This document shows positions 1 to 7,336 of a stretch of 16,272 nt of DNA, piece by piece. The stretch is taken from assembly GCA_041859205.1 (NCBI GenBank), contig JBHEKU010000098.1, forward strand, positions 1-16,272, given 5' to 3'. The first letter of the stretch is position 1, and each line of letters starts with the position of its first letter. The notes under the pieces were generated by a model, which worked only from the letters and a program-made list of their open reading frames with translations, was not told the origin of the DNA and did not search any database. Both the position numbers and the translations under genes were made by a program. Origin of the DNA: JAFDZO01 sp041859205 (lineage in GTDB: Bacteria > Bacteroidota > Ignavibacteria > Tepidaquicellales > Tepidaquicellaceae).

Positions 1-1
1 A

Positions 2-403
2 ATAAATACACAACAAAATTATTCTTTCAAAGATAATAGTTTGAACACGGGGAGATATAGCTATCGCCTGAAACAAATAGACTATAACGGTAATTTTGAG
101 TATTACGAGTTATCTAATGAAGTTGCCATAGGGGTTCCTTCAAAATACTTGCTTGCTCAGAATTACCCGAACCCGTTTAATCCTGTTTCAATTATTAATT
201 ATCAGTTAGCAATTAACAGCTTTGTCACTCTTAAAGTTTATGATTTGACAGGGAAGGAAGTTGCTTCATTGGTTAATGAAGTTAAAGATGCGGGATATTA
301 TTCGGTTACATTCGATGCGAAGAATTTATCCAGCGGAACATATTTTTATAAACTAAGCACAGATAAGTTTAGTGATGTGAAGAAGATGGTAGTGGTGAAG
401 TAA
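2..403 (+). CDS. C-terminal end of a T9SS-secreted protein (partial, cut by left edge)
   Basis: The frame is open from the window edge to the TAA at 401-403 (133 residues), so the apparent TTG start at 41 is internal and the gene begins outside the window. The last ~85 residues are a type A T9SS sorting domain: LAQNYPNPFNP, then a short beta-sandwich (LKVYDLTGKEV, GYYSVTFDAKNLSSGTYFYKL) ending KKMVVVK. Such tails direct export through the outer membrane by the Por/Spr machinery and are usually removed at the surface. The preceding part (RYSYRLKQIDYNGNFEYYEL) closely matches the same region of the 930-residue protein encoded at 4539-7331 (YQYRLKQIDFNGNYEYHAL), so the two are paralogous over at least their last 130 residues. 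The functional domain lies outside the window and its role is unknown. Confidence 0.9.
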   Translation: MNTQQNYSFKDNSLNTGRYSYRLKQIDYNGNFEYYELSNEVAIGVPSKYLLAQNYPNPFNPVSIINYQLAINSFVTLKVYDLTGKEVASLVNEVKDAGYYSVTFDAKNLSSGTYFYKLSTDKFSDVKKMVVVK

Positions 404-412
404 AGATTTTTA

Positions 413-696
413 AATCACTGATTGCTCTGATTTATTCTGATTAAAATATAGAAATTGAATCACAGATTTCGCTGATTAATACTGATTAATACTGATTAAA
501 ACTTATCTAAAACAATGAATAAGTTTTCAAATGAAATTCATAAAAATCATTTCAAATCAGAGTAATCAGTGATTGAAAAAGTATCATAAAAATCATTTCA
601 AATCAGTGTAATCTGTGATTAAAGTTTTATCATCGTAATTCCTGTCCCGCTTTAGCGGGATGTGATTCAAGTTTTATCAGAGTAATCAGTGATTGA
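413..696. repeat. Cluster of TCACTGATT / AATCAGTGA-type intergenic repeats
   Basis: Five related units lie in this stretch. Two face one way (AATCACTGATTGCTCTGATT from 414, AATCACAGATTTCGCTGATT from 458). Three face the other way (AATCAGAGTAATCAGTGATT near 555-574, AATCAGTGTAATCTGTGATT at 601-620, and a third at 678-695). The first unit and the inverse of the third match at 19 of 20 positions, so the transcript could fold into long stems. A 22-base direct repeat, CATAAAAATCATTTCAAATC plus AG, occurs at 539-560 and 585-606, giving a 46-base period. The same family recurs at 4263-4356. No protein is encoded. It is probably a dispersed palindromic repeat family; its function is unknown. Confidence 0.75.
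645..660. repeat. Small GC-rich palindrome (TCCCGC TTTA GCGGGA)
   Basis: A perfect 6-bp stem with a TTTA loop stands out in AT-rich surroundings, embedded inside the TCACTGATT repeat cluster. Its half-site GTCCCG also starts the hairpin at 4502-4520 (GTCCCGAT GAA ATCGGGAC), so the two may be members of one small REP-like family. No T-run follows on either strand, so it is not an obvious terminator. Confidence 0.5.
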
Positions 697-706
697 AATC
701 ACATAT

Positions 707-741
707 AAAAAAAGCCCTGAAGGATTCTCGCCTTCAGGGCT
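707..741 (-). terminator. Rho-independent terminator for minus-strand transcription
   Basis: A perfect 11-bp stem (713-723 AGCCCTGAAGG with 731-741 CCTTCAGGGCT) closes a 7-base loop. On the minus strand it is followed directly by seven T residues (A-run at 707-713 on the plus strand). On the plus strand no T-run follows, so the polarity is minus. The nearest minus-strand gene ends 400 bases away at 1139 and already has its own terminator at 1069-1105. This one is likely a backup that stops readthrough into the T9SS gene on the other strand. Confidence 0.8.
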
Positions 742-950
742 GATTTAATTCCTGAGGTTTAGCGCGGCAAAAAACTGAACCTAATCAGTTTTCAGACAAT
801 TCTACACCTTCCCCTCTTATATCAAAAACTCTTGTTAAAATCTACGTTAACAAACATGATAGTTAGAGACGCGCCTCCGTCAAAAAATTGTTTACTATCA
901 TACATTACTCCTTTCCGGTTTCCCATTTAGTTTTTCCAGTAAAATAACTG

Positions 951-1013
951 AGTGAATCAAATTAATTTTTTTGTTTTTCAAAAGCAATAACTTTTGAAAA
1001 TTAATTATTCACT
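951..1013. other. Long imperfect stem-loop, AT-rich
   Basis: AGTGAAT (951-957) pairs with ATTCACT (1007-1013), ATTAATT (961-967) with the AATTAAT copy just inside it, and TTTTCAAAAG (975-984) with CTTTTGAAAA (991-1000) around a CAATAA loop. The result is a 63-base bulged stem. It lies in the gene-free stretch downstream of the minus-strand lipoprotein gene. It could be a transcript-end structure or a degenerate palindromic element. The rest of 742-1068 shows only a degenerate short inverted repeat (TGATAGT...ACTATCA near 857-901) and no reading frame that looks coding. Confidence 0.45.
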
Positions 1014-1068
1014 TACTACTTTTACAAACAACATTATTGTAATAGATATAGTTTCAAATTTTTATACT

Positions 1069-1105
1069 AAAAAAAATCTCCGCCCTTAGCGAAAGGAGCG
1101 GAGAT
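1069..1105 (-). terminator. Rho-independent terminator of the minus-strand lipoprotein gene
   Basis: ATCTCCGC (1076-1083) pairs with GCGGAGAT (1098-1105), extended by CCTT/AAGG (1084-1087 with 1093-1096) past a single bulged A. On the minus strand the stem is followed by eight T residues (A-run 1069-1076). It starts 34 bases beyond the stop of the gene at 1139-2458, the expected place for that gene's transcript end. There is no T-run on the plus-strand side. Confidence 0.88.
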
Positions 1106-1138
1106 ATATATCAGCGGAGAAAAAAGCATGGCTGCTTT

Positions 1139-2458
1139 TTATTGAATTGTAAAAGTTTTAACTGTTGCTTCCTGAGTAACGGATAGCGAACCGGAGAAAT
1201 TTGTTGATGAGCCGTTAAGTATTACCCTTGCATTAAAATGTTTAGTTGCCCCTGCATAGTTTATAACCTTAACTGTATAGGAACCTGAAGGCATTACACT
1301 TCGAAGACTGTAAATATTTTCAGTTGCATCCCCAATTGTCCGCTGCCAGTCTCTATCCAGTGAAAAATCAGAGTTGCTTCTGTTGCCGTAATAAATGTGC
1401 AGATTATTAGGACCGTATAAATGCAGATCTAAATCTGCTGCATCTGTTGTTGTGCTATTATTCCATGTTAAAGTCGCCTGCATTACACCTGAGCCGTAGG
1501 GAACTGTAGGTGTAGGCCATGCGCCTGTGCCTGTAGGTCTTCCTGCAACCCATGTGCCGCCGACAGGTAAAGTGAACGGTACATACGTTACAGCATCGTA
1601 AGTAGACCAGCCGATAAAGTTAAGAGGATCAGAAACTGTAACAGTTGCAGGAAGAGTATAAGTATATACCTGCGGGTCTCCGCCCTGGCAAACTGTTTTT
1701 GATATCCAAAATTCCAAAGCACCCTGCGGCACAATAGCCTTTGTTTTTCCGTTCGGGCATCCAAGGAATATAGGACCTGAATAAACTTTACCAATAAATC
1801 CTCCTACGAAGAGGCTAAGCTGTTCAGGCTTTTCAAGAGTTGCGCTTTTTACAGTAAGAATATAGTTAGTCCAGATATCTTCGCGGTCAAAAACACAACC
1901 GCCTTGACGGAAATCCGACATATTATCGCTCGTACTTTTTTTAGTTAAAACAAAATATCCAAGCTTCAGCATATCCACTCCAATTCTTTTTTTTGCAGTA
2001 TCAACTGCTGATGTTGGAACAATTTTCCATTGCTGTATATCCGGAGAATAATACATTACTTCAAGATTTTGTGGAGAAGACTGACCGGAAGCAGGGAAGT
2101 ATAATTGAATAGGTCCGCCAAAGTTAAATGCTTCAGGCCCGGCTTTAAGGTACTTTCCGATAACAGTGTTTGTAGATGGAACAGCAGGCACTCCGCTCTC
2201 GAGGGAAGTGGAAGTGTTGAGAGAGAAAGTTACAGTACCTGCAGCTCCGCTAGAAAGATTAGGCACATCACCAATATCTACAACTAATGAAAAATCTTCA
2301 TAGTCAAGGCTGGATTGTGAATTAGATGTAAATGATGCTGTGGCACCTGTGCCGCCTGTTTCAGTTGTTGTAACAGGGTCTTCTGTTTTATCGCAGCCGA
2401 AAAAAAACACAGAATAAATTACCATTATGGTAATTGAAAGAATGTAAGTTTTTTTCAT
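1139..2458 (-). CDS. Lipoprotein with ZU5-like and YfaP/DUF2135-like domains
   Basis: This encodes a 439-residue envelope protein. Residues 1-22 form a lipoprotein signal (MKKTYILS..., hydrophobic stretch, FFFGC) with Cys22 as the likely lipidated residue, followed by an acidic/Thr-rich linker. Residues ~52-172 resemble the ZU5-like beta domain of bacterial surface proteins (GPEAFNFGGPIQLYFP, a Tyr/Trp strand YYSPDIQQWKIV, ending GYFVLTK). Residues ~326-415 resemble YfaP/DUF2135 (ATLTWNN..AADLDLHLYGPNN, then a PSGSYTVKVINYAG strand pair). The middle region (~185-300) holds three Cys (188, 234, 257) and is not recognised. AAGGAG at 2464-2469 sits 5 bases before the ATG, supporting this start. 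It has its own terminator and looks monocistronic. Domain names are from motif resemblance; the function is unknown, possibly binding or structural at the cell surface. Confidence 0.85.
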   Translation of the reverse strand: MKKTYILSITIMVIYSVFFFGCDKTEDPVTTTETGGTGATASFTSNSQSSLDYEDFSLVVDIGDVPNLSSGAAGTVTFSLNTSTSLESGVPAVPSTNTVIGKYLKAGPEAFNFGGPIQLYFPASGQSSPQNLEVMYYSPDIQQWKIVPTSAVDTAKKRIGVDMLKLGYFVLTKKSTSDNMSDFRQGGCVFDREDIWTNYILTVKSATLEKPEQLSLFVGGFIGKVYSGPIFLGCPNGKTKAIVPQGALEFWISKTVCQGGDPQVYTYTLPATVTVSDPLNFIGWSTYDAVTYVPFTLPVGGTWVAGRPTGTGAWPTPTVPYGSGVMQATLTWNNSTTTDAADLDLHLYGPNNLHIYYGNRSNSDFSLDRDWQRTIGDATENIYSLRSVMPSGSYTVKVINYAGATKHFNARVILNGSSTNFSGSLSVTQEATVKTFTIQ

Positions 2459-2463
2459 ACTTG

Positions 2464-2469
2464 CTCCTT
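2464..2469 (-). promoter_or_regulatory. Strong Shine-Dalgarno AAGGAG
   Basis: On the minus strand AAGGAG ends 5 bases before the ATG at 2458. It is one of the clearest ribosome-binding sites in the window, most other genes having weak or no such site. It fixes the start of the lipoprotein gene. Confidence 0.75.
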
Positions 2470-2498
2470 TATGTTTAAAAAAATTGTTTTATGTATAA

Positions 2499-2636
2499 GG
2501 ACATTACCCTCTAAGCATAACTAATAAAGTTTGCTCGAGAGGGTATAAGTCCGCCTCTGTGAGTGAGGAAATCTCATTCCCCCTTGAAAATAGAAATGGA
2601 ATAGTAAATTTAAAAAGGCTGGCTTTTCTCACAGAG
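2499..2636. other. Two adjacent long inverted repeats in the gap upstream of divergent genes
   Basis: First structure: GGAC (2499-2502) with GTCC (2549-2552), TACCCTCT (2505-2512) with AGAGGGTA (2538-2545), and an inner AGCA/TGCT plus AACT/AGTT stem. Second structure: CTCTGTGAG (2555-2563) with CTCACAGAG (2628-2636), with a short ATTCC/GGAAT stem inside. The gap 2459-2809 separates divergent genes, so the structures could be in the 5' leader of the minus-strand lipoprotein gene or be palindromic elements. I do not recognise a known riboswitch in them. No coding frame is supported here. Confidence 0.5.
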
Positions 2637-2735
2637 CAAATTTAATTCTGCATAAAACTATTAATAAGGTTAGAAATCTGCAAAGAGAAATTTTTGAATT
2701 TGTCCCACGGTTTATAAGAATTTTTTAAAACAAAA

Positions 2736-2767
2736 TTGGATTTTTTGTTAAATATTAGATAATTTTG
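2736..2767 (+). promoter_or_regulatory. Bacteroidota-type promoter (TTG-N21-TAATTTTG)
   Basis: TTG at 2736-2738 and TAATTTTG at 2760-2767 fit the Bacteroidota housekeeping sigma consensus (TTG, 19-21 bases, TAnnTTTG). Transcription would begin near 2773, about 35 bases before the ATG at 2810. The TTG at 2765, which could be read as an earlier start in the same frame, lies inside the -7 element and would be upstream of the transcript. Confidence 0.65.
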
Positions 2768-2809
2768 ATAAACAGGGAGTGTTTACTTGTCCCACAAAGA
2801 AGCCAAATT

Positions 2810-4270
2810 ATGCCCCAGTCCGAACAGAAAACTCAAAGCTCAATTCAGTCCGGCAATCTTGTTCAACTTCTGAAAGTACTCTCAAGGGAAGAAATAAAGG
2901 AGTTCGGAAAATTTGTAAATTCTCCTTTTCATAATAACAGAAAGGATTTAATTCAATTTTTTGAAGAGATAAAAGTTTTTTATCCTGATTTTAATCAAAC
3001 TGAGTTTTCCAAAGAGAATATTTTTTCACTGCTGTTCCCCGGCAAAAAATATCAGGATGATGTGATGAGAAGGCTTTCTAGTAATCTTTTTAAACTTGGA
3101 GAGCAATTTGCTTCATATAAAAATTTCAGGAGTAATACATTTGAATATGAAAGAAATCTGCTGGAGTTTTATTCATCAAAAAATATTGATAAATTTTTCT
3201 GGAAGCAGCATAGAGATATTGAAGACTTTCTTGAAGGACAAAATTTGAGAGATACAGAGTATTACAGAAGGCTTGCCGATATAAATGAAATAGAACTCAA
3301 GTATATTTTAAAAGATGACCCGACGTATAAAAAATCAAGTTATGAAAAGGAGATCACTAATCTGTGGAAATACGGGCTTGCAGCAATGCTAAGGCTTTAT
3401 GGTTTTGCAGAGTATGAAACTTACTTCTTCAATAAAGAATATGAACTGAAGTTTGCTAATGATTTATTAAGAATTGCAGAAGAATCCGGATTTATGAACT
3501 CTTCAGCAGTAGAAATGTATTATCTGATTCTAAAATTATACGGACCTGATAAGAGCGATGAGATATTTAATAAGTTAAAATTACTCATTGAAGAAAAATT
3601 TAACATGTTTAACAAAGGAGAGTGTTTCAGTTTCTATGTGCATCTTATCAATTACTGCAATATAAATAAGCTGGCTAATGACAAAGAGTATATAAAAATA
3701 AAATTTGATATAGTGAAGGAAATGGTTGAAAGAGATTTAATTGTTCAGAATGGAGTTGTTGATCCCGGCTGGTTCAGAGGAATTTTTTCAATGGCATATA
3801 ATGCAGGTGAAATAAAATTTGCAGAGGACTTTATTGAAAAACATAAATCACTTGTAACAGGCAAAGAAAAAGAAAATGTCGTAAAACATGCTTATGCAAA
3901 TCTAGCCATATATAAGAAAGATTATGAATCTGCACTGAATTATCTTTCCGACTGCAGCTATCAGCATCTCAACGACAAATGGACTGTGAAACAAATGTAC
4001 ATGACGATTTATTTTGAGACTAATAATTTTGAACAGTTTTCATATGTAGCTGATAGCATGAAACATCTGATAAAGGACGAAGGTTCGTGGAACGAAAATC
4101 TTATTATTCCCATAAGAAACTTTATAAATTCGTTGACAAAACTTTTTAAAGTAAAAATGGGGGAGAAGAATATACCGGTTGATGAAATAAGAAAAGAAAT
4201 TACTGAGTCTAAAATAATTTCGCGCAAATGGCTTCTGGAAAAAATAGATGAACTGGATGTGAATCACTGA
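2810..4270 (+). CDS. Unknown helical protein, paralogue of the product of 7746-9203
   Basis: This encodes 486 residues. I do not recognise a named family. There is no signal peptide or membrane segment, so it should be cytoplasmic. Its N-terminus (LLKVLSREEIKEFGKFVNSPF, residues ~20-40) and its C-terminus (SRKWLLEKIDEL) match the protein of 7746-9203 (LKVFSPKEWKDFEKFVNSPYF, SKHWLIEKAKQL), and the lengths agree (486 and 485). The rest is rich in Tyr, Phe, Glu and Lys and looks all-helical. The last third has TPR-like pairs (YANLAIYKKDYESALNYL). The ATG at 2810 is preferred over the in-frame TTG at 2765 because a promoter -7 element covers the latter and the paralogue's length agrees. The stop codon and the last codons (Asn-His) lie within the left arm of the repeat at 4263-4356. 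It could be an adaptor or regulatory scaffold, but nothing shows this directly. Confidence 0.85.
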   Translation: MPQSEQKTQSSIQSGNLVQLLKVLSREEIKEFGKFVNSPFHNNRKDLIQFFEEIKVFYPDFNQTEFSKENIFSLLFPGKKYQDDVMRRLSSNLFKLGEQFASYKNFRSNTFEYERNLLEFYSSKNIDKFFWKQHRDIEDFLEGQNLRDTEYYRRLADINEIELKYILKDDPTYKKSSYEKEITNLWKYGLAAMLRLYGFAEYETYFFNKEYELKFANDLLRIAEESGFMNSSAVEMYYLILKLYGPDKSDEIFNKLKLLIEEKFNMFNKGECFSFYVHLINYCNINKLANDKEYIKIKFDIVKEMVERDLIVQNGVVDPGWFRGIFSMAYNAGEIKFAEDFIEKHKSLVTGKEKENVVKHAYANLAIYKKDYESALNYLSDCSYQHLNDKWTVKQMYMTIYFETNNFEQFSYVADSMKHLIKDEGSWNENLIIPIRNFINSLTKLFKVKMGEKNIPVDEIRKEITESKIISRKWLLEKIDELDVNH

Positions 4271-4356
4271 TTACACAGATTATCATGATTAAAATGATAA
4301 ACATTGATGTAAAAAGACTAATCATAAATATCATTTTAATCAGTGTAATCTGTGAT
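4263..4356. repeat. Inverted pair of TCACTGATT-family repeats overlapping the gene end
   Basis: The left arm starts ATCACTGATTACACAG (4263-4278). The inverse of the right arm (4341-4356) reads ATCACAGATTACACTG, a 14/16 match. Next to the loop, ATTAAAATGATA (4288-4299) pairs perfectly with TATCATTTTAAT (4329-4340). A 9-base insertion (4279-4287) breaks the left arm. This is the same family as the cluster at 413-696. The left arm supplies the TGA stop (4268-4270) of the upstream gene. Confidence 0.75.
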
Positions 4357-4360
4357 GATG

Positions 4361-4400
4361 TACTATAACTGCTTAGCAGGTTTAAAAGTGCAGTTATGTA
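4361..4400. repeat. Hairpin between the repeat pair and the cloverleaf
   Basis: ATAACTGC (4365-4372) pairs perfectly with GCAGTTAT (4390-4397), extended by TAC/GTA past one bulged T, with a 17-base loop. It may be part of a transcript end for the convergent genes, but no T-run follows it. Confidence 0.5.
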
Positions 4401-4425
4401 ACAGAATTTTATTTTGCTTTTATCG

Positions 4426-4532
4426 GGGGGCGCCCTTCCGGCGCGCAGCGCCGGTTACCGTAATAATATTTTTGCCATAGGCAAAAATATTATTACGGTA
4501 AGTCCCGATGAAATCGGGACAAGGGCGCCCCC
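4426..4532. repeat. 107-base composite palindrome: fully paired four-arm cloverleaf
   Basis: The outer stem is GGGGGCGCCCTT (4426-4437) with AAGGGCGCCCCC (4521-4532), 12 bp perfect. Inside lie three perfect hairpins directly abutting each other and the outer stem. They are CCGGCGC-GCA-GCGCCGG (4438-4454, 7 bp); a 22-bp stem 4455-4476 with 4480-4501 around an ATA loop; and GTCCCGAT-GAA-ATCGGGAC (4502-4520, 8 bp). Only the three 3-base loops are unpaired: 98 of 107 bases are in perfect stems with no base free at the junction. It sits between convergent genes, 6 bases past the stop of the T9SS cargo gene at 4539. There is no flanking T-run, so it is not a standard terminator. It could be a foldback/MITE-like mobile element, a protein-binding cruciform, or a stable transcript end. 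Confidence 0.85.
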
Positions 4533-4538
4533 AACACA

Positions 4539-7331
4539 TTATTTCACAAGCATCATTTTCTTTGCTGCCGAAAATTCCCCTGCCTCTATTCTATAAAAAT
4601 ACATTCCGCTGGCAAGGTTGCTTGCATTGAACTCAACAGTATAATATCCGGCTGCTCTCTGTTCATTTAGAAGTTCACTAGCGAGTTTTCCTGTTATATC
4701 ATAAACGGAGAGCTTTACATTCGAACTGCGCGGTAGCTCGAAGTTTATTTTTGTTGCCGGATTAAACGGATTGGGATAATTTTGCGATAGTGCAAATTTC
4801 TTCGGAACACCTATCTCTACTTCATTTGCAAGAGCGTGATATTCATAATTGCCGTTGAAATCTATTTGCTTTAATCTGTACTGATATTTTCCTGATGAAA
4901 TATTTCTGTCTTCGTAAGAGTAATTTTTTGCTTCGTTAGTGGTTCCGTTTCCCTGAATAAATGAAATTTTCTTCCAGTTATTTTCATTCGCATTTGTTCT
5001 CTGGATTTCAAAACCGGAATTATTTAGCTCGCTGATAGTTGACCAGTCAAGTTTTACGGAATTTCCGTTTACCTGTGATGTGAACGATGATAATTCAACA
5101 GGTAACAATGCTGCATCCGGTCCGAACTGTACAGCTAAGTCAGAGCCGAACATTGGCCCCGATGAAACAACCTGTGATAAATTCAAATACCTGTACTGAT
5201 AACACTGTGCGGCTGCGTTTGCGCCTTGCAAGCCTATCAGATAATAACCTAACGTATTGTCATTATACCTTGAAATAAATGTGCTTCCGGTCTCACCATA
5301 ATTGTATTGAATTGTTATAGCCGAGTTTGCAGCAGGTGATGCAGAATGGCTTATGATGACCTGAAAGCTTACATAATAGTCGGGGTCCATGGAGCTTGGA
5401 GCTCTCATATATGTTATGATAATTTCATTGGAAGTTATTTTATAACATAATCTGCTTCCAGTCACTGCAGGAGCTGCAAAGTTAAAGTTTTTCCAGCAAG
5501 GGAAAATTGCCTGTAAAATATTGCTTTGTGGAAGTCCGCTTACCGGAGACATATTGGGTGCAAAATTTGGAACAAATGAATTGAAAGCTATTATTCCGTT
5601 TGTACCTATATATAAATCCTGATAATTCGTCCCGAAAAATTTTATTGAGTGACCTGCGGGAAGGTTTCCGATTAAATCAAATCTTGCGTTTTGCTGTGTG
5701 CCGGCGCTTATGGGGGCATATACACCATTTACAATCAGGCTTGTGCTGCCTGTTGTATCTCTCCAGTTATAAGTCGGTTTGCTCGGTGATAAATTAGCGC
5801 CTGATGTTGAGTTAGCAAAGTAATAAAGGTTATTGCCTGAGCTCATATTATTGCCATAGTGTGGATTTTGAAATATGAAATCTCTGTATGGCGTAAACAG
5901 GCTATTATTTAACAGGCTCGCAACTCTTACTCTCCAGTAATATCTTGTTGAGTTCTGTAGATTCGCCGGAGGAACAGGACTGGAAGTTAAAGCGGGAGAT
6001 ATAATTGTATAAACTATATTAGTAAAGTTCGTATCGCTCGCAACCTGCAATGTATATGTAAATGCATTTGGAGCAGTAGTCCATTGTAACACCGGAACAT
6101 AAGGAATTACGGTTCCTGCTTCGGGTGAGGAAAGCGTAGGAGCAGTCATCGGTGTTCTTATCCATTCAGTATTTGAATATCCCGATGTAAAAATTATTTT
6201 TTTACCATACACTCTGTAGTAATATAACTGGTCAGTGCTAAGCCCTGTGCTTTGATAAGAAGTTACACTTGCATTTACAGAGTCTATAGTGCTCCAGTTG
6301 TTGCCGTCTGTACTACGTTCAATAATAAATTTTTCTTCATCTGATGAATTATCCGTCCAGCTTAAGTTAATCTGCGAAGTTGATACAGGCGTTAATGTAA
6401 GGTTAGTCGGAGCATCTAAATTGAAACCACCTGTTGATGATTTCCATGGGGTAAAAGCAGTTGTATAGATAGTGTTAGGAGAAATATAGTGCATACCGTA
6501 AAAAAATGCTCCTGCACCAAAGGGAGTCTGATTTATCCATGAGCTGCCATTATTTGTAGTGAAAGCAATTCCATTTGTTCCGGTCATCCATCCTGTAGTT
6601 GTATTAATAAACAAAAGCCGGGAATAATTATTTCCAAAAGGACCGGATACTGAAACCCAGTTAGCCCCTCCGTTTGATGTACGTATGTAAGTTTGATTTT
6701 CTCCGCAGGCTCTTCCGTTATTAGCATCCGAAAATTTTATGTCTTTTAAATTATTTGATGTTCCGGTTGACTGAAGAGTCCAGTTTGTACCTCCGTTAGT
6801 TGTTTTGTAAACCGCTCCGCCAGAGCCTGCTATCCATCCGGTATTGGTATTAATAAAATTCACCGATTCCAGAAGATCTCCTGTATAGAAAATATCTGTC
6901 CAGTTATTTCCGCCGTCAGTTGTTTTTGAAACCGCTCCGGCGATTCTTACAACCCAGCCTGTTGCAGCATTAGCAAAAGAAACTTGTCTATATACGGCCA
7001 AAGGAAGTCCGGTGTTCATCCAGTTATTTCCCCCGTTAGTCGTTTTATAAAAACCGTACCCGCAAAGAAATCCGGTATTTGCATCAAAAAAATGGATATC
7101 ATTCAAGCTGCTATTCTCATAAGGTGTGCCCAGGTTTTCCCAGTTTGTACCGCCATTAGTGGTTTTAAGTAATGAAGCTCCGCTTGCCCATCCGGTATTA
7201 TTATTCAGAAAAAATATATCGTATAAATAAAAGTCAGAGGGATTATTTTGCTGTACCCATTGGGCATGAGTATTGCCGGTACAGCAGAAAAGAAATCCTG
7301 TTAAAATTAAAATTTTTAGTAGTCCGCGCAT
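4539..7331 (-). CDS. T9SS-secreted protein with Ycf48/BNR-like repeats and FN3-like domains
   Basis: This 930-residue exported protein has a signal peptide at 1-23 (MRGLLKILIL..., THA before Gln24). Residues ~40-300 hold six repeats of about 40 residues with NTGW..G then KTTNGGTNW, the pattern of Ycf48/BNR beta-propeller repeats (e.g. ~46-64, 85-104, 124-144, 164-184, 204-225, 245-265). Two FN3-like domains follow at ~307-394 (APTNLTLTPVSTSQINLSW) and ~397-488 (YYWRVRVAS). Residues ~545-735 are an unrecognised beta-rich region (IGTNGIIAFNSF, DYYVSFQVII). The C-terminus (~845-930) is a type A T9SS sorting domain with YPNPFNP at 852-858, ending KKMMLVK. It begins 5 bases after the stop of the 67-residue gene at 7337-7540 and probably shares that gene's promoter. 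It is likely displayed or released at the cell surface; substrate unknown. Confidence 0.9.
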   Translation of the reverse strand: MRGLLKILILTGFLFCCTGNTHAQWVQQNNPSDFYLYDIFFLNNNTGWASGASLLKTTNGGTNWENLGTPYENSSLNDIHFFDANTGFLCGYGFYKTTNGGNNWMNTGLPLAVYRQVSFANAATGWVVRIAGAVSKTTDGGNNWTDIFYTGDLLESVNFINTNTGWIAGSGGAVYKTTNGGTNWTLQSTGTSNNLKDIKFSDANNGRACGENQTYIRTSNGGANWVSVSGPFGNNYSRLLFINTTTGWMTGTNGIAFTTNNGSSWINQTPFGAGAFFYGMHYISPNTIYTTAFTPWKSSTGGFNLDAPTNLTLTPVSTSQINLSWTDNSSDEEKFIIERSTDGNNWSTIDSVNASVTSYQSTGLSTDQLYYYRVYGKKIIFTSGYSNTEWIRTPMTAPTLSSPEAGTVIPYVPVLQWTTAPNAFTYTLQVASDTNFTNIVYTIISPALTSSPVPPANLQNSTRYYWRVRVASLLNNSLFTPYRDFIFQNPHYGNNMSSGNNLYYFANSTSGANLSPSKPTYNWRDTTGSTSLIVNGVYAPISAGTQQNARFDLIGNLPAGHSIKFFGTNYQDLYIGTNGIIAFNSFVPNFAPNMSPVSGLPQSNILQAIFPCWKNFNFAAPAVTGSRLCYKITSNEIIITYMRAPSSMDPDYYVSFQVIISHSASPAANSAITIQYNYGETGSTFISRYNDNTLGYYLIGLQGANAAAQCYQYRYLNLSQVVSSGPMFGSDLAVQFGPDAALLPVELSSFTSQVNGNSVKLDWSTISELNNSGFEIQRTNANENNWKKISFIQGNGTTNEAKNYSYEDRNISSGKYQYRLKQIDFNGNYEYHALANEVEIGVPKKFALSQNYPNPFNPATKINFELPRSSNVKLSVYDITGKLASELLNEQRAAGYYTVEFNASNLASGMYFYRIEAGEFSAAKKMMLVK

Positions 7332-7336
7332 AATTT

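Noticed and set aside
41..43. TTG as the start of a 120-residue protein.
   Set aside because: The frame stays open to the window edge, and the residues before it (NYSFKD) match the paralogous region of the 930-residue protein (NYSYED), so it is internal.
539..606. 46-base-period direct repeat as a CRISPR array.
   Set aside because: There are only two copies, the 'spacer' itself contains diverged repeat units, and no cas gene is present.
1121..1140. AAAAAGCA/TGCTTTTT hairpin at the stop of the lipoprotein gene as its terminator.
   Set aside because: The stem has too few GC pairs; the stronger hairpin with eight T residues at 1069-1105 just downstream is the better candidate.
2765..2809. Earlier in-frame TTG start for the unknown helical protein, adding 15 residues.
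   Set aside because: The TTG lies inside a consensus -7 promoter element, upstream of the expected transcript start, and the ATG at 2810 gives a length equal to the paralogue.
4414..4596. A 60-residue plus-strand frame across the cloverleaf element.
   Set aside because: It is made of the inverted repeats and the antisense of the T9SS cargo's end, with no promoter, ribosome-binding site or protein-like pattern.
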